The notes: generated by a model not told the origin, from the letters alone. Counted from the stretch's first letter, positions 34,706-48,040 are shown. The stretch: DNA of 64,000 nt from Paraspadella gotoi (GCA_051294375.1 CM119271.1:4669353-4733352), one strand, 5' to 3'. Numbers and translations: made by a program.

Positions 34706-37115
34706 TTAAAATAAAAAAATTAAATTTTTTTTTATTTATTATATTAATATAATTATTATATATTATAAAATTAAAATTTTATTTTATATTTTTTAATTAT
34801 ACATGATAAAAAAAAATTGTCGCAGTTTAGAAAAAATTAGTTAATTTTATTGTAAAATATAATTTTTTAAGCATATACCTTTCTCGGATTGAATAAAAAA
34901 TTCATTCTCAACACTATAAAATATATTTATATAAATATTTATATATTATATATATAATAATAATAAAAATTTTAAAAATTATTTTTCTAGCATTTGCGGA
35001 CTCACAAGCAACACTGTGCGACGATTTTTGTTTTTAATAAGTTTTTAATTGGACTTTTTTTAAATTTTGCATTATTTTGAGAAAACGCTTTTGAATTAAG
35101 CCCGCGCTCTACCTGATTTGAATAGTAAAATCAATACAGTTTCTGTCAATTGTGTTCAAAATTGAAAAAAATGAAGGCTTGACTATGCAGTTTCACCTAA
35201 AAAACCAGTTCATTTGATTGCTTTATCAAGCAATTAAGATTGCAAGAATTTTAATTTTCCTTTTTTCATCATGTAGAGAAAACAATAAGGTTTCGGAAAC
35301 TGTACTGATATGTATGATTTGGTCTTTTTTACTCAAGAGCCAGGAGGTTTTCTTGGAATAGGGAAAAAACGGCCTGACCAGTCCATTTAAATACCATTTT
35401 TGGGCATGATAAAATGAGAATTTTGATCGCGCTCTACCTCCATTGGCTTCCCAAGACGCCAAGCTTTCGAAATCTGCCATATTGACATAATTTGTTTTGG
35501 CCTTGACTATGCAGTTTTGAATAGAAGTGAAATATAAGGAAACTTGATCGGAGCTTCGATTCAAAGATGCGCATCTCTACTTGTTTATTAAATGAATGGA
35601 TAATTTTTATATTGGTTGTACCAATTTCATAAAATAAAATTTAAGCAAAAAAAAAAACGACCGAAAAAAAACAACAAGAAAAATAAACAAATCGAACGGA
35701 AACAAACAATTCAAAAACGCAACGCGTAAAATAATTAATTATTAACAATCAAAAAAATCAAAACTATGTCATTCCTGAAACCAAAACCGAAACCAAAAAA
35801 CCCCAAAAGTGACGGACCGACTGACCACTGCGGGTTTCCCGTCAGGTCGTCAGTTATGACGTAATCGTCGTGACGCAACGTGGACCGGAACTGATTGATC
35901 AGTTGCTCGAAGGTTTCGAAGCGTCCGCCGCGCATCCGGTTGAACATCTGCCTCACCTCGAGCTGCTGCTTCTTCATCACGTACATCTTTTTCTTGTTCA
36001 CTCTTGGACGGAAGGAAGTGGTAAGGGTGGAGGGGTGATGGGGTGTTGAACTTTCATAAATCTAAACGTTTAATTTTTCGAAATATTCTATTTTTTTTTT
36101 TTTTTGGATAATTTATCTCACGACTTCTTTTTTGGTCGGTCAGTCAGTCTATCGGTCGGATGGTCTGTCGTCGGTCCGTTTGTCTGTCCCACGTTTCAAT
36201 GTTAAAAAGTCGGGTAAGTTCACATTTGGTTCAAATCATCTCTTCGTCCCGTCGTCAACCCTCCACTCATTCATTTCCTCTTTCTTCTTCTCTCATCTCA
36301 TCTCCCCCTCCCCATTCCCTCCTCCCCATCCCCTCCCCTTCCCCGTCCCTCCCCTCCCTTTCCTCCCTTCTCCATCCCCTCCTATTCCCTCCTCCCCATC
36401 CCTCTCCTCCCCATTCCCTCCCCTTCCTATCCCCTCCCCTTCCCATCCCCTCCCCATCCCATCCCCTCCCCTTTCCTCTCCTCCCATCCCCTCCCGATCC
36501 CCATCCCTTCTCCTTCCCATCCCCTCCCCATCCCCTCTCCTCCCCTTTTCTCTCCTCCCTCATTCCTCCCCTTCCCATCCCCTCCCCTCCCCATCCCTCC
36601 CCCTTCCCATCCCATCCCCTCCCCATCCCCTCCCCTCCCCATTCCCTCCCCTTTCCTTTCCTCCCCATCCCCGTCCCGATCCCCCAATCCCTTCTCCTTC
36701 GCCATCCACCTCCCCCATCCCCTCGTCCTTCCCCTTTTCTCTCCTCCCCATCCTCCTCCCCTTTCCCATCCCCTCCCCTCCCCATCCCGCCTCCCTCATC
36801 CCCTCCCCCTTTCCTCTCGGCTCCCCATCCCCTCACCGATCCCCATCCCTTCTCCTTCCCATCCCTCCCCATCCCCTCCCCTCACCCATCCCCTCTCCCT
36901 CCCCTATCCCCATCCCCTCCCGATCCCTCTCCCTCCCTCTCACCTCGCCGCCCTCAACACCTTCTCCTCCTCCTTGTGTTCTTCCGTCGCAGCGTCGTAT
37001 GTTGATGCAGATGACGGCGACGAAAAATGTTGGAGATCATGATAATGACAGACGATGAGACAAGTACGACCATCCACCATCTGTAACAGGCAATTAATGC
37101 GATGATTTGACTCTC

Positions 37116-37156
<41 letters not shown>

Positions 37157-39778
37157 TCTCAACCTGGTACTGACCCCAATTTCCTCGTCGAGGGCGTCTT
37201 GAAGGTCAGTCCAACCGGTCGACGGAGACCAGATTGAGGCAATGTCAACAACGTTTTGCCCAATGTTCTGGAATCGCGACAGGGTTGAATTGAATTATCC
37301 AGCGTGGACAGGTTTTAACCATGGAAAAATAAAGACGCGAGTCCAGCTTTTTTTATCACTTTTGTGACCGGCTGTTCACCGTGTTCACTGTTACAGTCCC
37401 TTAGGCATGGAGAACCATTCTTTATCTTATAAGTCGATTTCCCCGAATTATTTATTTGTCACGATCTATTGCCACGTTTTGCTACGCTTGAGGCGTCGAA
37501 ATTACGAATTCTTTCATCGCTTAAAACTTTAAAAACTCAAATCGCTCGCCCTTTGAAATCGTCGTTACAAAATTTGAAGAGACGCCGTGTTTTTCAGATT
37601 CAAGTTCATCACTAAACAAAGTTAAATGTTAAATGTGTTAATGTAAAAGTTAATGAGTAAATACTATAATAAAGTTAAATGTTATTTGGGTAAATGTAAA
37701 TTTAATGAGTAAATACTATAATAATGTTAAAATGTTTGTGTAAATGTAAATTTAATGAGTAAATACTATATAAAGTTAAATGTTAATGTGTTAATGTAAA
37801 AGTTAATGAGGTAAATACTATAATAAAGCTTAAATGTTAATGTGTTAATGTAAAAGTTAATGAGTAAATTACTATAATAAGCTTAAATGTTAATGTGTTA
37901 ATGTAAAAGTTAATGAGTAAATACTAAAAAAAGTTAAATTTTAATGTGTTAATGTAAAAGTTAATGAGTAAATACTATAATAAAGTGAAATGTTAATGTG
38001 TTAATGTAAAAGTTAATGAGTAAATACTATTAATAAAGTTTCATGCCAGACTCCTCTCGTACAGTGGGTTTAAAAACTTCGAAGTCCAAGAGCGGCCAAC
38101 ATGTAAAGAGCGATGAACGATAGCACGGTTATCTTGCAGCAAGAAGTCTTGAAGGTCTGAAGCAAGGCGTGGACGACACCTGTGGGAACGCGAGAAACAT
38201 TCAAGTCAAACGATGCGCCGACAAAGTTCATCGAGAGATGTGGCGGAACATAAATTATGGTACATGAAATACTAAATAAACAAATAAATTTACCTTTAAG
38301 AACTCTTGAGGAAGGACACGGCCCTCAAAGCCCTGATGGTCCTGAAGGCCGGAAAGCCTGAGATACACGTTCGATAAATTAGTCATTGATTAAATAATAA
38401 AATTCTCCTTACTAACTAACTCACTCGATAACAATGTCAGTTGATCTTATCTTTACCTTCAAATTGCGAACGAATTTATCCCTGTTCAGGGTTTGTTGTC
38501 TGTTTTTTATGTTCAGCTTGGCTTACGCTGAAAATAAAAATAATTATTCGCATTGACAATCATTTTCCAAACTACTAATCTTTGCCTCGTTTCACTTCTA
38601 ACAGGAAAGCGGTCGACCGCGACAGCCGCAGCAGCAGAACGACTGCGGTGAGCGGCCGAGAGTTAAACGGAGCGGGGGCGAAAGCTGCCGAAGCAGTCTA
38701 AAACCAAAACAGTCTTGTCTTGTTCTTGTCTTCCAATCAACTTGCATTTTTACCAATCACCAATATCATATCATTTATTAAATGAATGGATAATTTTTTA
38801 TATTGGTTGTACCAATTTCATATGATAACTTATAACAAAAAGTCCGTGCTAAAAATCTATTGTCTTTTGTTTATTCAATGGTTTTTCTGCGAAACGTTTT
38901 CCACGTTGTAAGTCGTCTCCGGAAATTATTTTTTCAAATGATTAATAACAATTAATTATCAAATCATTATTCTTCATATTCGCGTGGAATAATATTCGTT
39001 TTAATTAAGGACTATTTAAAACCTTACTATTCGTAGAGTTCGAGAAGTAGACGTCGGCCAGAGTTAGGATCGAGAATGATGAAGTCGAAAACATTTGTGT
39101 ACGACTTCCAATAGAGAATCGGTTCTCGCGTAGAGTTGTGAGCACGGCCTCGACGATGTAAACCGCCAATGCAAGAATTCGTTGATCACTCTGCTGACGA
39201 AAGTAAGAGAGTCTTCGCGAATTAACCTCTCTCTTATCTTAGTCTGCGGCAGTCGATAAATTCAAGAGTCTGTATCTTAAACTTACCTCACGATTGCAAT
39301 TCTATTAGCTTTATTTCCTCACCTCCTTTTTCTCATCTTCTTACGCAATACTGACGCCTCCATTCCATCGGAATGTCGTAAGTCTCGGCGATTATCGTAG
39401 CTACGTTAATGACGATAACCACGAGGACGCTAAAGTTAAATCTAAATATTAGAATATTCAATAGAATATTTTAGTTAGAAGTTCGTTAAATAAAATCTGA
39501 AAAATTTAAAAATTAATAAGCGAGAGGCTATGGGGCGACGGTCACGATCAAGAGGCGGGTAAAAATTTCATAAACAAAGATTGTCAAATATGGAATCGCG
39601 TAATTGAAGAAGTGAAAGGTAAAGCGTGAAAACGTTTCGTTTTATGAACTCACCAAGTGTTCGAAACCAATTTGATTCCGTCACGTGTTGATCGAAAGAG
39701 TGGAACTCGATTGATCGCACCGTTGCTTCGCCGTCTACGTTACTGATTGAAACGGAGGTAAGGTGTAGACAATTGATC

Positions 39779-39822
<44 letters not shown>

Positions 39823-39980
39823 TTTCTCGTTCTCTCTCTCTCTCTCTCTCTCCTCTTCTCTCTCTTCTCTCTCAACTCACCCGACTCATATTCCAATTGA
39901 TTGAGGTTCCAACCAGAACCGGACGCGTAGAAAAAACGGATCTTTTGAATCTCGGTGGTCGTCTATGCAATGATGAGATC
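32824..39980 (-). CDS. CATSPER3: CATSPER3 sperm cation channel alpha subunit, copy 2A (about 13 exons; S1-S6 channel plus acidic tail)
   Basis: CatSper3 is one of four pore-forming subunits of the alkaline-activated Ca2+ channel of the sperm flagellum. Exons, 5' to 3' on minus: 39980-39881, 39742-39654 (FVQHVTESNWF, pre-S1), 39429-39345 (S1, VIVINVATIIAETYDI), 39190-39028 (S2-S3, AEPILYWKSYYNVFDFII; human VDPINYWKNGYNLLDVII), 38527-38457 (linker), 38357-38294 (S4), 38179-38063 (S5), about 37346-37164 (pore, VDGWTDLQ), 37080-36944 (S6), 36002-35826 (RFETFEQLINQFRSTLRHDD; human SFSELVENFKKTLSHTD), 33801-33724 (YLETLEQMHTTLQKL; human FSTLDYQDTTVHKL), 33464-33386 and 33220-32824 (acidic tail). 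Splice phases agree at most joins. Frameshifts in S2-S3, linker, S4, pore and S6 are mostly absent or different in copy 2B. Orthology to CatSper3 over other CatSpers rests on the C-terminal exons. Confidence 0.88.
34136..35579. mobile_element. TIR DNA transposon, present only in copy 2A
   Basis: The 1444-base insertion is absent from copy 2B (empty site near 43298). It is flanked by a 7-base duplication cttgttt (34129-34135 and 35580-35586). Its ends are inverted repeats: tggggatgagcatcgttt against the reverse complement tagagatgcgcatctttg, sharing GATG-x-GCATC. The centre (34430-34980) is almost pure A/T. A 112-codon minus-strand ORF (35564-35226) has no recognised domain, so the element is probably non-autonomous. 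The superfamily is undecided; 7-8 base duplications fit hAT or P types. Confidence 0.75.
36275..36943 (-). repeat. C-rich/G-rich minisatellite in a CATSPER3 intron (copy 2A)
   Basis: Units of cccatcccctcccctcc type repeat over about 670 bases. In the transcript sense this is GGGGATGGGGAGGGG. It lies between the S6 exon and the next coding exon. The copy 2B equivalent is 44036-44624. Apparent long reading frames here are repeat artefacts. Confidence 0.9.
37615..38040. repeat. Tandem array, about 55-base AT-rich unit, CATSPER3 S5-pore intron (copy 2A)
   Basis: About eight copies of a unit like aaatgttaatgtgttaatg / taaaagttaatgagtaaat / actataataaag. In copy 2B the array (45312-45584 and 46238-46390) is split by the TRIM-like element. 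Confidence 0.9.
38769..38828 (+). repeat. 50-60 base hairpin repeat, inserted in copy 2A only
   Basis: The sequence aaatgaatggataatttt then tatattggttgtaccaattt contains the palindrome attggt-tgt-accaat. Copy 2B lacks it at 47095. Relatives lie at 9980-10050, 16012-16090, 30150-30215 (reverse), 35587-35640 and 43300-43360. Confidence 0.65.
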
Positions 39981-41841
39981 CTGTTTACGAAACATTTTTT
40001 TAAAAAATAGATTAATTGTTTAATTCTTACGCTTATTGATTTGGATTTATTTATTCATTTATCGACTCGCCTCCCACGGCTTTCGTCAGTTTCAAGCCAA
40101 TTTCTTTCACTATCAACGAACGCAAATAGTAAATTATGAGCAATCCAAATTACATTTTAAAACCGCACGACGAATTTTATTAAAACTAATTTTTAATCCA
40201 ATGGGACATTCTTACTCGTAAATAAATGATCTTTTTTTTTTTTAGATTAAAGTAGAGCGAAAACTGAACGGCTTATTCTTTAATAATTAATTTTATTTTG
40301 GATTGTTCTAAAAGTCTAAATGTGAAAATTACATTAATGGCTCAAAACCCCATAAAAAAATTACCCAAAAATTTATTTGTTGTTACCAATTCTTGGTCTC
40401 AAGCAGCTGGTCTTTTTATATTCTGAAATATATTCTCTAAAAACTTCTGTATTTCTTTCGGACGAAGAGGCGGCCCAAACTGCGGCCAAGCGCGGCTTCA
40501 TTAAAAAAAAGCTTTTTAACGCGCGCTCTCCCATTGGTCGGATTTTCTCCGATCAATCGCCGAGCTCCGATTGGACGATGTAAACTCCGCGCCCACGGAG
40601 CGGAATTAAATCCCTCCCAAGCTCCTCCCCCTCGCCACCTCCGGGGTTAAAGCCCCTCCCTACTTTTTCACGATTGGTTTACTACTATCCGTCCGTCGGG
40701 GGTATGAAACATTTCCTAATTCACTTTACTTTATGTTGCCTAAGGGTAATAACGCGTAATTTTTGTCTGTGGCCAATATTTAGCTTAACGTTTTCTTTTT
40801 CTAAATATTCTCGCTCTCTCTATCCACCTCGTCCGATTTTAGTTTTTCTTTGTTAAAAAACTTGAGCTCATTTTCGAAAAAGAGAGCGGGGGAGAAATGA
40901 GTGTGTGTGTGCGAGAGAGAGAGAGAGGAGAGATAGAGAGAGAGAGAGAAGAGAGATAGAGTAGAGAAGAGAGAGAGAGAGAGAGAGAGAAAAGAGAGAG
41001 AGAGAGTTGCCATTTTCAACGAGAGAGTAAGCAACGCATCAGGAATTAAGAAAAAACATTTCTATTTACCAACGAAAAAAGGTCGTAAATTTGTTTTGGA
41101 AACATGTTATGCGACCAATCAACGATGGATTGGCTTCCTATTGGCCGACCACGTTACTACTCTTAACTTACCTGGGACCAATAAGAGAGCGACTCTCAAC
41201 TTTTGCTTTTATCTGTTTTTTTTATTAATTAAACCACTTCTTTTATTTCTTTGTCTTCATTTGTGCATCATGTCTTTTTTCCTAGTTCAGAGTTTCGCAA
41301 TTCTTGTTGGCACGTAGTCCGGTTCTCATCTCTGCCATTTAGCTCCCCTCCTTCCCTCTCTCTTTCCCTTCTCTCCTTCGTCTGTCTTTATTATACGCGT
41401 TAATTTCTTTTTTTTTTCCCGATACGACGCTCCTAATATGGAGATCGATGTGTCTGGCGGGTCGTCTCTTCCCCTGAGTCCGTACCCGCGTGCCGTCCCT
41501 TCTGGCTCGCTGGGCGGTTGTCGTCGGGGAGAGGGAGCTCCGCGGCCCGACGTCCCTCTACGCGGTTGCGCGTTATCCCAAACCAGCGCTGCGGTGCCCT
41601 AAAATCCTCTAAGTCCTCGGCGCGCCTCTCGATACTCGGTGAGAGATAGAGCTAGTGAGAATGCTATGAGCGATGATTTAGATTGAGAGTAGAGACGAGT
41701 AGAGTATGTATTGAAAGAGATTTATCAAGCAGATCACACCGAGCGTTTTGCGCTGTATCGCGGACGAAGGGTCGAATCTGACCTCGCCATCGAAGAGTTC
41801 CGACGACACAAACGCCGGGGCACGACGATATTTCACCCGGG

Positions 41842-41866
41842 NNNNNNNNNNNNNNNNNNNNNNNNN
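41842..41866. other. Assembly gap of 25 N near the 2A/2B junction
   Basis: This run of 25 N follows a cacgacgatatttcacccggg segment that matches 49814-49832 of copy 2B. Copy 2A therefore ends here. Confidence 0.98.
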
Positions 41867-42061
41867 AACAGAGGTGGTGAGACAATGAGAGAAGGCTAAA
41901 CACCGTCCAATCAAATGCAAGACCAGCTCGAATAATAGATAGTTTGATGACATAGAGGCATGCAGTAGGTATGACATGATCGGGTAGGCTATTCTTCGAG
42001 CTCGGAGTTTAGACGAGGAAGGAGAGAAGCCGCTTGCGCCCGGGCTATCGAAGGAGATCGG

Positions 42062-44792
42062 TTTTCTTCGTTATCCTCGAGATCGTCGTAAATGTCGTCG
42101 TCGACTTCCCAGTCGTTGTTGTCTGTACTGGAATTGTTGTTGTTCGTTGTATAACGGTCCTTCATATGTCCATGTCCATGTCCATGTCCATGTCCATGTC
42201 CGCTGGTCCATGGTCACGTCTTCCCATTCGTCGGATCTTCGAAGTCGTCGTCGTAATCTTGGTCGTCGCGTCGACTTCGTCGCCATCTACCTTTCGTTCG
42301 CCGTCGGGGATCATCGGAGAAGAATGACCTCTTCGACATCGTCGTCGTCGTCGTTCTGTTGTTGATGTTGATGTTGTTGACGTTGATGTTTCTCGTCGAG
42401 GATCGAAGTTTCCTGACCAAGAGAATTGAGGAATCTTCGACTTAAAACGAAAGGCCGACTTTCCAAGGCGACTAATCGGTCAGAAGACTTTCGGGGGCAT
42501 AAGAAAGAAGAAGGAAATAATTGGGTAAGGCTTTTTGGTAAGTCGCCGCGAGCCTGTTGGAAAGTTGACTCGAATCTCACGATTTTTTTAATGCCTCTTG
42601 ATTTATTAGCGTTCGGCGATCGGCCATGCGAAGTCATGAAGGCTCCGAGCGGCTGACGTCTGAAATGAAAGCAAAAGATACGATCGTATATTTCGTTGAT
42701 ATGTATGTGTTGTACACTGTGTCCGACCGTGTTTGTCTGCGTATGTAAGTACTATTGGTTAGATTACTCACAGTCGGACTTCCGGTCCAAGTCGACATGA
42801 GGATACATTTGGCGTAAATGTTCACGTAAAGAAAAAAAGAAAGACGGGAAAATAGAAATGCGGGCCGTCCATAAAAACGGAACGCCGATCTGTCGGCGAT
42901 CTGTCGGCCAAGACTCACTGATGTTCAAAATGCTCAGGTGAAGTTTTTGCAACGTCGTGTGCATTTGTTCCAACGTTTCTAGATACATCATCATCCTGAG
43001 TAGACAATGGAAAGGAGGATCCAATGAAACAAAGTAAACAAAAATGTTTCATTACAAAATTAATTCATTAAATTCAGCTCCTTGTATTTTGAAGCTGAGC
43101 GGAGTACAATATAGTATTCCCCGATCTAATGCTTAAGGTAGAGGTCTTTTCATACAATTGAAACATTCTTTGAAACATTATACCAGGTACTCTGGGAGTG
43201 ACCTGGGACCAGGGACCTGCTATGTCATTATCTTGTAAGAGTGATGGAGGCCTTAGACCACCGAAGCCTGTCCAAAGTCAGGGGCAAGATAGCTTGTTTA
43301 ATGTTTATGAAATGAATGGATAATTTTTATATTGGTTGTACCAATTTCATAAAATAAAATTTAAGCAAAAAAAAAAAACGACCGAAAAAAAACAACAAGA
43401 AAAATAAACAAATCGAACGGAAACAAACAATTCAAAAACGCAACGCGTAAAATAATTAATTAATTAACAATCAAAAAAATCAAAACTATGTCATTCCTGA
43501 AACCAAAACCCGAAACCCAAAAAACCCCAAAAGTGACGGACCGACTGACCACTGCGGGTTTCCCGTCAGGTCGTCAGTTATGACGTAATCGTCGTGACGC
43601 AACGTGGACCGGAACTGATTGATTAGCTGCTCGAAGGTTTCGAAGCGTCCGCCGCGCATCCGGTTGAACATCTGCCTCACCTCGAGCTGCTGCTTCTTCA
43701 TCACGTACATCTTTTTCTTGTTCACTCTTGGACGGAAGGAAGTGGTTGGGGTGATGGGGTTATTTGGTGATGGGGTGATGGGGTGTTGAACTTTCATAAA
43801 TCTAACGTTTAATTTTTCGAAATATTCTTTCTTTTTTTTTTGGATAATTTATCTCACGACTTCTTTTTGGTCGGTCAGTCAGTCTGTCGGTCGGTCAGTC
43901 TGTCGGTCGGTCCGTTTGTCTGTCCCACGTTTCAAATGTTAAAAAGTCGGGTAAGTTCACATTTGGTTCAAAATCATCTCTTCGCCCTCGTCAACCCCTC
44001 CACTCATTCATTTCCTCTTTCTTCTTCTCTCATCTCATCTCCCCCTCCCCTTCCTCCTCCCCATCCCCTCCCATCCCCGTCCCTCCCCTCCCCTTTCCTC
44101 CTTCTCCATCCCCTCCCTATTCCCTTCCCTCCCCATCCCCTCTCCTCCCCATTCCCTCCCCTTCCCATCCCCCTCCCTTCCCATCCCCTCCCCTCCCATC
44201 CTCCCCTTTCCTCTCCTCCATCCCCTCCCGATCCCCATCCCTTCTCCTTCCCATCCTCTCCCCATCCCCTCTCCTCCCCTTTCTCTCCCTCCCCATTCCC
44301 CCCCTTCCCATCCCCGTCCCCTCCCATCCCCTCCCCTCCCCATCCCCTCCCCTCCCCATTCCCTCCCCTTTCCTTTCCTCCCATCCCTCCGATCCCCATC
44401 CCTTCTCCTTCCCATCCCTCCCCATCCCTCTCCCTCCCCTTTTCTCTCCTCCCCCCTCCCCTTCCCATCCCCTCCCCCTCCCCATCCCCTCCCCATCCCC
44501 ATCCCCTTTCCTCTCCTCCCCATCCCCCTCCCGATCCCCATCCTCTCCTCCCATCCCTCCCCATCCCCTCCCTATCTCCCCTCCCATCCCCATCCCCTCC
44601 CGATCCCCTCTCCCTCCCTCTCACCTCGCCGCCCTCAACACCTTTCCTCCTCCTTGTGTTCTTCCCGTCGCAGCGTCGTATGTTGATGCAGATGAGGCGA
44701 CGAAATGTTGGAGATCATGAAAATGACAGACGATGAGACAGACGACCATCCACCATCTGTAACAGCAATTAGGCGATGATTGACTCTCTCTC

Positions 44793-44825
<33 letters not shown>

Positions 44826-44833
44826 TTCTCTCG

Positions 44834-44865
<32 letters not shown>

Positions 44866-47800
44866 TCTCACCTGGTACTGACCCCAATTTCCTCGTCGAG
44901 GGCGTCTTGAAGGTCAGTCCAACCGTCGACGGAGACCAGATTGAGGCAAGTCAACAACGTTTGCCCAATGTTCTGGAATCGCGACAGGGTTGATTGATTT
45001 ATCCAGCGTGACAGGTTTTAACATGGAAAAATAAGACGCGAGTCCAGCTTTTTTTTATCACTTTTTGTGACCGGCTGTTCACCGTGTTCACTGTTCAGTC
45101 CCATGAGAACCATCTTTATCTTTAAGGATTTTCCCGAATTATTTTTTTGTCACGATCATTGCCACGTTTTGCTACGTTGAGGCGTCGAAATTACGAATTC
45201 TTTCATCGCTTAAAACTTTAAAAACTCAAAATTTTCAAGAACCTCTCGCCTTGAAATCGTCGTACAAAATTTGAAGAGACGCCGTGTTTTTCAGATTCAA
45301 GTTCATCACTAAACAAAGTTAAATGTTAATGTGTTAATGTAAAAGCTAATTAGTAAATACTATAATAATGTTAAATGTAAATGTAAATTTAATGAGTAAA
45401 TACTATAATAATGTTAAATGTTATTGTGTAAATGTAAATTTAATGAGTAAATACTATAATAAAGTTAAATGTTAATGTGTAAATGTAAATTTAATGAGTA
45501 AATACTATAATAAAGTTAAATGTTAATGTGTTAATGTAAAAGTTAATGAGTAAATACTATAATAAGCTTAAATGTTAAATGTTTTGAAGAGACAGTAATT
45601 ATTGTTATGAGTTAGTGATAGAACCGTTCAATATAAGCAGTCCCTGAGCTTCGGATCAGGCTGTAACACCATGTTACAGGCGGGTTAAGCGGCCCCGTGC
45701 CCTCTTAACTGCCAGACGACCACCGGGCTAGAAACCCCGGACCTTTGGGTTGGGAGGCGAATGACTTGGCCTCCGGCACCAATGGCCGCTGATGAACGGT
45801 TGGTGGGTTTTAGTCCACCATACATCCCCCCTCCCGTAGGAAGTGTCTGTTGCGCTCTCTTCAGTGAATTGTTGTTGTTGGTGGAAGTGCGTCACCAAGT
45901 TGAGGCATGTCGCCTGATGTGTTGTGGGCGGAAGTGCATCGCCAGGTTGAGGCATGTCGCCTGAAAGTGTTGTTGTTGCTGTTGTGTTCGGAAGTCGGGC
46001 TCACCAATGAAGAGACAGTAATTATTGTTATGAGTTAGTGATAGAACCGTTCAATATAAGCAGTCCTGAGCTTCGGATCAGGCTGTAACACCATGTTACA
46101 AGCGGGTTAAGCCGCCCGTCCCTCTTAACTGCCAGACGACCACCGGGCTAGAACCCCGACCTTTGGGTTGGGAGGCGAATGACTTGCCTCCGGCACCAAT
46201 GGCCGCTGATGAACGGTTGGTGGGTTTTAGTCCACCATAATGTGTTAATGTAAAAGTTAATGAGTAAATACTAAAATAAAAGTTAAATTTTAATGTGTTA
46301 ATGTAAAAGTTAATGAGTAAACTAATAAATAAAGTGAAATGTTAATGTGTTAATGTAAAAGTTAATTAGTAAATACTATAATAAAGTGTTCAGCCAGACT
46401 CCTCTCGTACCAGTGGGTTTAAAAACTTCGAATCCAATGACGGCCAACATGTAAAGAGCGATGAACGATAGCACGGTTATCTGCAGCAAGGAAGTCTTGA
46501 AGGTCTGAAGCAAGGCGTGGACGAGCACCTGGGGAACGCGAGAAACATTCAGTCCAACGATGCGCCGACAAAGTTCATCGAGAATCGGGGAAACATAAAT
46601 TATGGTACATGAAATACTAAAAAAATAAATAAATTTACTTTAAGACTCTTGAGGAAGGACACGGCCCTCAAAGCCCTGATGGTCCTGAAGGCGCGGAAAG
46701 CCTGAGATACACGTTCGATAAATTAGTCATTGATTAAATATTAAACATTCTCTTACTAACTAACTCACTCGATAACGATGTCAGTTTGATCTTATCTTTA
46801 CCTTCAAATTGCGAACGAATTTATCCCTGTTCAGGGTTTGTTGTCTGTTTTTTATGTCAGCTTGGCTTACGCTGAAAATAAAAATAATTATTCGCATTGA
46901 CAATCATTTTCAAACTACTAATCTTTGCCTAGTTTCACTTCTACAGGAAAGCGGCGACCGCGACAGCCGCAGCAGCAGAAAGGATTGCGGGAGCGGCCGA
47001 GAGTAAAACGGAGCGGGGGCGAAAGCTGCCGAAGCAGTCTAAAACCAAAACAGTCTTGTCTTGTCTTCCAATCAACTGCATTTTTGCCAATCACCTATAT
47101 CATTTATATAACTTATAACAAAGTCCGGACTAAAAAGTCTAATTGTCTTTTGTTTATTCAATTGGTTTTTCGCGAAAAAGTTTTCCACGTGTAATATCGT
47201 CTCGGAAATTATTTTTCAAATGATTAAAACAATTAATTTATCAAATCATTATTCTTCATCATTCGGTGCGAATAAGTATTCGTTTAATTAAGACTATTTA
47301 AAACCTTACTATTCGTAGAGTTCGAGAGAGACGTCGGCCAGAGTTAGGACGAGAATGATGAAGTCGAAAACATTGTAGTACGACTTCCAATAGAGAATCG
47401 GTTCCGCGTAGAGTTTGAGCACGGCCTCGACGATGTAAACCGCAATGCAGAATTCGTTGATCACTCTGCGACGAAAGGAAGAGAGTCTTCGCGAATAACC
47501 CCTGCCTTATCCTAGCTGCGGCAGTCGAAAAATCAAGAGTCTTATCTTAAACTTACCTCACGCTGCAATCTTATTTAGCTTTATTTCCTCACCTCCTTTT
47601 TTTCCTCATCTTTCTTACCGCAATACGACCCTCCATTCCATCGGAATGTCGTAAGTCTCAGCGATTATCGTAGCTACGTTAATGACGATAACCACGAGGA
47701 CGCTAAAGTTAAATCTAAATATTTAGAATATCAATAGAATATTTTAGTTAGAAGTTCGTTAAAAAAAAACTAAAAAAATTAAAAAATTAATAAGCGAAGG

Positions 47801-48040
47801 CTATGGGCGACGGTCACGATCAAGAGGCGGTAAAAATTATCATAAACGAAAATTGTCAAATTATGGAATCGGAATTGAAGAAGTGAAAGTAAAGCGTGAA
47901 AACGTTTCGTTTTTTAACTCACCAAGTGTCGAACCAATTTGATTCCGTCACGTGTTGGACGAAAGAGTGGAACCGATGATCGCACCGTTGCTTCGCCGTC
48001 ACGTACTGATTGAAACGGAGGTAAGGGGTAGACAATGATC

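Larger units (their letters stand above)
32860..41841. repeat. Duplicated block, copy 2A
   Basis: It is collinear with 42062-49840 from the CatSper3 tail (ttcgttatcctcgagatcg) to the GC-rich segment before the (CT)n at 49848. It is longer mainly because of an extra transposon at 34136-35579. Confidence 0.92.

Noticed and set aside
35226-35564. 112-codon minus-strand ORF as a transposase
   Set aside because: It lies in the TIR transposon, but no catalytic motif or DNA-binding domain is visible.
36132-37058. Long Pro/Ser-rich plus-strand ORF and Gly/Arg-rich minus-strand ORFs (also 43840-44736)
   Set aside because: They lie entirely within the CatSper3 intronic minisatellite, and copies 2A and 2B keep different frames.
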